Origin: Opitutaceae bacterium
Lineage (GTDB): Bacteria; Verrucomicrobiota; Verrucomicrobiia; Opitutales; Opitutaceae
DNA: 64,000 nt
Assembly (NCBI GenBank): GCA_030648295.1
Contig: JAUSID010000140.1
Span: forward strand, 62,001 to 126,000
Reading direction: 5' to 3'
Shown here: in pieces, positions 60,060 to 64,000 of the stretch
Numbering within the stretch: position 1 is the stretch's first letter
How the letters are laid out: each line of letters opens with the position of its first letter
Made by a program: the position numbers and the translations under genes
The notes under the pieces: model-generated
Seen by the model: only the letters and a program-made list of their open reading frames with translations
The model's database searches: none
Told to the model about the DNA's origin: nothing

Positions 60060-60911
60060 GTGGAAAACGTGCCATTGTCCACCGTGCGGTTGACCATGGC
60101 AGGCCCGCTGCTCGTGGATGCGGCGGTGCCGATGGGCTACACGCCGCCGGAAGGATCGAACGGCGTGTGGGATGAACTGCTCGGCGGCACCTTGGAACGG
60201 CGCGGCTGGCTTGGGCGGCCGCTTGGCGCGACCCGCTGGCTCGCGGACGAGCAACCCGATCTGTTCGCCGGCCGGCGGTTGGCGGAGCTGGTGACAACAA
60301 ACGATGCCCGAGTGACTGCGGTGGCGGAGCGGGTTGACGCCGTTGCGCTGAGTCCCGCCGCGAGTGACTTCAGCATTCGCGTGAGCGGCGTGCGGCTGGG
60401 GCAGCCGTCTGACCTGGTGGTCAACGTGGAGGCGAGCGCCGAGCTCTCACCGCACGAGCATGCCGATTCGTACCGCATGCTGACGGTTGCCGTCGTGCCG
60501 AGCGGGGTCGCGCGCGCCTCGTTCAAAGCGCAGCCCTCGTCGCCCGTGGCAGGCCAGCGTTTCCGCGGTCGCTACTATTTCCGCAATCTCGCGGCTGGCG
60601 GTTACGACGTCGTGATCCAGGCCGAAGGCGCCGGGCGAATTTCGATTCACGCCATCGCCGCGCACGCCGCGGCCGATGTGGCCGTGCGCGCATACGAGCG
60701 CGGAGTGATTCTCGCGAACCCATCACACCGCTCCCAGTTGTTCGCATTGGAGAAGCTGTTCCCGGCCACTGGGCTGCGCCGGCTGCAGGCGACTTCGGCC
60801 CAGGACGCCGTGGTTAATAATGGCGGCTTGGTGGGCGGCTCCGTCGAACTCGCTGCGAAGGACGCGCTTTTCCTGCTCAAGACCGCCGGAGCCACCCAAA
60901 CCGGCCGGTGA
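60060..60911 (+). pseudogene. C-terminal fragment of a putative glycoside hydrolase
   Basis: The open frame continues to a stop at 60006-60008 and reads YRLHGVENVPLSTVRLTMAG before the first possible GTG at 60060. This looks like the inside of a larger enzyme, and no signal peptide is present. The middle is a beta-sandwich (LRVSGVRLGQPSD-like stretch near 100-120, ADSYRMLTVAVVPSG). The end reads YERGVILANPSHRSQLFALE, KLFPATGLRRLQATSAQDAV and SVELAAKDALFLLK, the typical terminal beta domain of secreted PVC glycosidases. The catalytic part is missing. Next downstream, 16 bases away, is a TBDR that is also damaged. Confidence 0.65.
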
Positions 60912-60927
60912 GATTCGTATTTTTCAA

Positions 60928-62404
60928 ATGATTACGTCTCCGACTCACGGAATTCTCCCGTTGCTCCGCGCAAACATGCCGTCCCCTCGCGGCTCGATTC
61001 TGCAAATCCACCGGCTTTTCCGCACCTTTCTTCCGCTCGCGATGCTTGGCGTCGTGAAGGTATTCGCGCAAGCGATACCGCCTTCACCCGCGCCGGATAT
61101 ACCCGCGGTGGCCGCGGTGGCCGCGGACGAAGCCGTCGAACTGTCGCCGTTCGTGGTCAGCGCCGCCACCGACCGTGGCTACGTCGCCACGAGCACGCTG
61201 GCCGGCGGCCGCACCAGGATGGAGCTGCGCGATGTCGCCGCGCAGGTCTCCGTGTATACGTCCGAACTGATGCGGGACCTCGGCGCGACGAACCTCGAGG
61301 AGGTGCTGCTGTATTCGGGCAACGTCGAGTCGTATCTGGACTTCAATTCGGGCGGAGCGGGCTTCGGGGTATTTCGCAATACCAACCCGACACGCAGTCG
61401 TGGTCTCGCCGGGGTCTCCCAGACGCGGAACGGATTTCCGTCCCTGATCGACACCGACAGTTACAACGTCGATCGCGTCAGCGTCATCAGCGGGCCCAAC
61501 GCGCTGCTCTTCGGCATGGGCAGCCCCGCCGGGATCAGCGATGCCGGGCTCAACCGGCCGCAGTTGAACAAGCAGCGAGGCAGCGCCGGGCTCCGCCTCG
61601 ACGGAGAGGGGTCGAAGCGGATCACGGTCGATCTTTCTCAGCCCATAGCGGCAGATGGAGGCGCTGAATCCCACGATGCCGCGGATGGGCATGGACGCGT
61701 CGCGCGCGCGGACGGTTTACGGCGGCGTGGTGGACTTCGACGCGACTGGGTTCGACCTCGATGTGACGGCGAATCCGACGGCGAACTGGCGGATTTTCTC
61801 CAGCGTGGGCCGGCAGCGCACGGTGAACTCCAACACCGCGGCGGCGCTGGAGACCTGGTTCCTCGAACGGCTGCCGGTCTGGCAGTCATACCCGTCCTGG
61901 GCAAACGCGCGGATGCCGACAGGCAGCCTGCTCATTCACGAGGCTTTTCAGACCAACGTCTACAACGCCTATTATTACGACCTGGCGCTAAAGAACGGCA
62001 GCTCGGTGGAAAACCAGCGGCAATGGCGGGCGAACATTGTGTCCAACTATCGGTTCCCGGCCGGCCGCCTCCGCGGCTGGACGGTGGGCGGCGCCGTGCG
62101 CTATCGGAGTGGTGCAATTATTGGCTATCCGCTCTCGTCCGTCACGGCACCCGATGGGCAGATGGTCACCGTCACTGATCTCGATCGCCCGTATCGCAGC
62201 AACGACGAGATCACCTGGGACGCGCTGCTGCGCTACGAATTCAAGCTGGCGGATCGACTGACCTGCAAGCTCCAGCTCAACGTCCGCAACGTCTTCGAGC
62301 AAAACCTGCGCGTGCGGGCCGCCGCCTATAGCGATGGCGGAATCTCCCGCTACTTTCGCCAGGAGCCGCGTAGTGCGATGCTGGAGACGACGGTCGCGTT
62401 CTGA
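60928..62404 (+). pseudogene. TonB-dependent receptor with large internal deletion and frame change
   Basis: From the ATG at 60928 (or 60976) come a signal peptide (FRTFLPLAMLGVVKVFAQAI) and an intact plug (VELSPFVVSAATDRGYVATS, VSVISGPNALLFGMGSPAGI) up to ITVDLSQPI near 61645. Directly after, in another frame (+1), come the last barrel strands (GVVDFDATGFDLDVTANPTA, RGWTVGGAVRYRSGAIIGYP, CKLQLNVRNVFEQNLRVRAA, SAMLETTVAF) to 62404. Compared with the 1111-residue receptor at 1274-4609, roughly 500 barrel residues are absent. The product cannot form a pore. Confidence 0.85.
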
Positions 62405-62424
62405 GCGGCGCTCCCTTGCTCTCC

Positions 62425-62658
62425 ATGAAAAAGCTGCTCGTGCTTTTCCTCGCGTTTCCCTCGCTGGCCGGCCAACCGGCGAAATATCTCGAGCGACAGA
62501 TCGTGCTTTTCAAGGCAGAGCAGCGCGGCGGTTCGCGCTACGCGCATTTGATGCGGCCGGTGGCTGCGCGGTTGACGGCAGAACAGAGGCGCGATGTGGC
62601 GCTGTATTTCGAATCGCTCTCGTCGCCGAATCCGCCGATCGGCGATCGAAGCCATTGA
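62425..62658 (+). pseudogene. Cytochrome c-like protein lacking its haem site
   Basis: 77 residues from the ATG at 62425. A signal-like start MKKLLVLFLAFPSLAG runs straight into the C-terminal half of a class I (c553-like) cytochrome: QPAKYLERQIVLFKAEQRGG, SRYAHLMRPVAARLTAEQRR and DVALYFESLSSP. There is no Cys at all, so no CxxCH haem attachment; the segment between signal peptide and QPAKYL has been deleted in frame. The axial Met (AHLMRP) remains. It starts 20 bases after the broken TBDR. Confidence 0.7.
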
Positions 62659-62750
62659 GGTTTCCGGCGGGGAAGAAACGAACGCGCTCGCATTTTGCTG
62701 CAGTTGCAGACTCCAGCCCAAGCGCTGTAATGACGGCGGGCGGTGCGGGT

Positions 62751-64000
62751 TTAGAACACCCCTTTGACGCCAAAGACCCATGTCACCCCGTGATTCTCCA
62801 GCCGCTGGAGGGCAGCGCCTTCACCTTCGATTCGCGGGCTGTCAAAGTTGCGATTGGAGCCGTTTAGAACATTGCGCCCCTGCGCGTAGAGCGTGAGGCG
62901 GTTGCTGACCCGCCAACCCGTGCTCAGGTCGAACTTGATCTCGTGCCGCCGAAAGCGCCCGTAGGTGCCACTGAACGGCGTATCGTCCGACCAGATGGCG
63001 CCGACCCGCATATTGAACCGCCCATAGCTATAGGCAATATTCCCCGATGCGCGGTGCGGCGACATTCCTGGCCGCCGCTCGCTGGCATAGGCCCGCGTGT
63101 AGGCAAGGTTCACCGTCGTGCCGCGGAGCGGTTTGGGCAGGAAGGAAAGCGACTGGCTATAGCCGACCTCGAGTCCGCGGAACCGCCGAGACCGGGTGTT
63201 GTTGGTCTGCGCTCGAAAATCGTAGCTGGCGAACTGCGGATCGTCGCCGTAGCCAAACTCCTCCGCCGTGTATTCATGGGACTCGCGCAGGTTTGTGATG
63301 TCGTTCTGCGTCACGGTGAGCGTCAGGCTTCCAACCGGCTCGAAGTAGTACGCCAGCCGCGCCACATAGTTCTTCGAATATTCCGGCAGGAGGTTTGGAT
63401 TCGGCGCGGTCACGATGAAATTCACGTCGTCAATCGACCAGGTGCCGCTAATCGCGTTGAGCGGCGGACGCGCGATCGCCTTGTTCGCGCCGAATTGGGC
63501 CTGGAAGTTGTGGCCGAGGCTGTACTTGGCACTGACGCTGGGGAAGAGATTATCGTATTCCGAGCGCCGGCCGATCCGGGGTCGCGAGAAATACTGGTAG
63601 TTGATGCCGGGAATGGTCGAAGCGCGGCGCGCCGCATTGACCGGAAAGCCGGCGGCGATCACCTGCGCGGCCGGCAGGGGATCAGTCTCGCGCGAGGTCG
63701 TTTCCGTAGCCTCCCAGCGTAAACCGGCACGAACCTGCAACCGGCTGCTCACGCGCACGTCGGCCAGCCCATAGGAACTCGATACCACCTGCCGCACATG
63801 GCGCGTGTTCGCAATGAACGCGTTGAAGTAGTTGTCCGCCGACGTGGTGCTCACGAAGTATTCGGGATGCTCGGTATAAAGTGTGTAGATCGCGCTGCGA
63901 TTGGGGTAACGGATCATTCCGCGTTCATTGGCGACATTGTAGACGGTGAGGGCGTTGGTCGTGCCAGAATCAAAGAGATGCGGCGACGGGTAATCGGCCC
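62751..64000 (-). CDS. TonB-dependent receptor, C-terminal part (5' end outside window)
   Basis: The frame is open across the window edge at 64000; upstream of the first Met at 63917 the protein continues (YPSPHLFDSGTTNALTVYNV). Visible are the last ~415 residues of the beta-barrel: YDNLFPSVSAKYSLGHNFQA, PNPNLLPEYSKNYVARLAYY, GLEVGYSQSLSFLPKPLRGT, LTLYAQGRNVLNGSNRNFDS, ending WVFGVKGVF with the terminal Phe. It is closely similar in layout to the receptor at 39371-42364, so it probably belongs to the same CarboxypepD-type subfamily. Convergent with the cytochrome remnant. Confidence 0.92.
   Translation of the reverse strand, partial: ADYPSPHLFDSGTTNALTVYNVANERGMIRYPNRSAIYTLYTEHPEYFVSTTSADNYFNAFIANTRHVRQVVSSSYGLADVRVSSRLQVRAGLRWEATETTSRETDPLPAAQVIAAGFPVNAARRASTIPGINYQYFSRPRIGRRSEYDNLFPSVSAKYSLGHNFQAQFGANKAIARPPLNAISGTWSIDDVNFIVTAPNPNLLPEYSKNYVARLAYYFEPVGSLTLTVTQNDITNLRESHEYTAEEFGYGDDPQFASYDFRAQTNNTRSRRFRGLEVGYSQSLSFLPKPLRGTTVNLAYTRAYASERRPGMSPHRASGNIAYSYGRFNMRVGAIWSDDTPFSGTYGRFRRHEIKFDLSTGWRVSNRLTLYAQGRNVLNGSNRNFDSPRIEGEGAALQRLENHGVTWVFGVKGVF

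Overview
The window is GC-rich and gene-dense. It is built almost entirely from families typical of the PVC group: arylsulfatases, TonB-dependent receptors (TBDRs) with CarboxypepD_reg or STN domains, FecR/ECF sigma pairs, DUF1501 and DUF1549/DUF1553 proteins, DUF1080, ThuA, PHP and Gfo/Idh/MocA enzymes. The most likely source is a polysaccharide-degrading verrucomicrobium, probably Opitutaceae-like. This rests on gene content only; no rRNA or tRNA gene was seen.

Layout. 1-6.4 kb (minus): an ECF sigma / FecR anti-sigma / STN-domain TBDR surface-signalling operon followed by a secreted beta-helix protein cut by the window edge. 6.9-9.9 kb: sulfatase and PHP-domain hydrolase. 10.2-12.5 kb (minus): YtcJ-type amidohydrolase and a lipoprotein. 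12.6-13.4 kb: a mazEF toxin-antitoxin pair bracketed by terminal inverted repeats. 13.5-18.7 kb: TIM-barrel epimerase, DUF1080 hydrolase, and a TBDR preceded by an overlapping 19-codon leader ORF. 18.9-24.5 kb (minus): a DUF1549/1553 - DUF1501 - PPC operon. 25-37.6 kb: a patchwork of intact genes and gene debris (truncated hydrolase, frameshifted DUF2934, glycosyltransferase tail, truncated sigma factor, frameshifted conserved protein, truncated esterase). 37.7-44.6 kb (minus): an arabinose operon araA-araD-TBDR-sulfatase. 45-47.9 kb (plus): YeiH-type sulfate exporter, SorA-like molybdoenzyme and SorB-like cytochrome c, a sulfite-oxidation module. 48-59.9 kb: TBDR plus clan-A glycoside hydrolase diverging from an EF-hand sulfatase plus a glycosidase-like protein, then an oxidoreductase and another sulfatase. 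60-62.7 kb: three consecutive deletion-scarred genes. The window ends inside one more TBDR.

The shared theme is sensing, import and desulfation of complex (probably sulfated, arabinose-containing) polysaccharides, with sulfite oxidised separately. Spread through the intergenic space are at least six families of palindromic, MITE- or REP-like repeats. Several sit directly at truncated genes, and one pair encloses mazEF. I consider this the most unusual aspect of the window.
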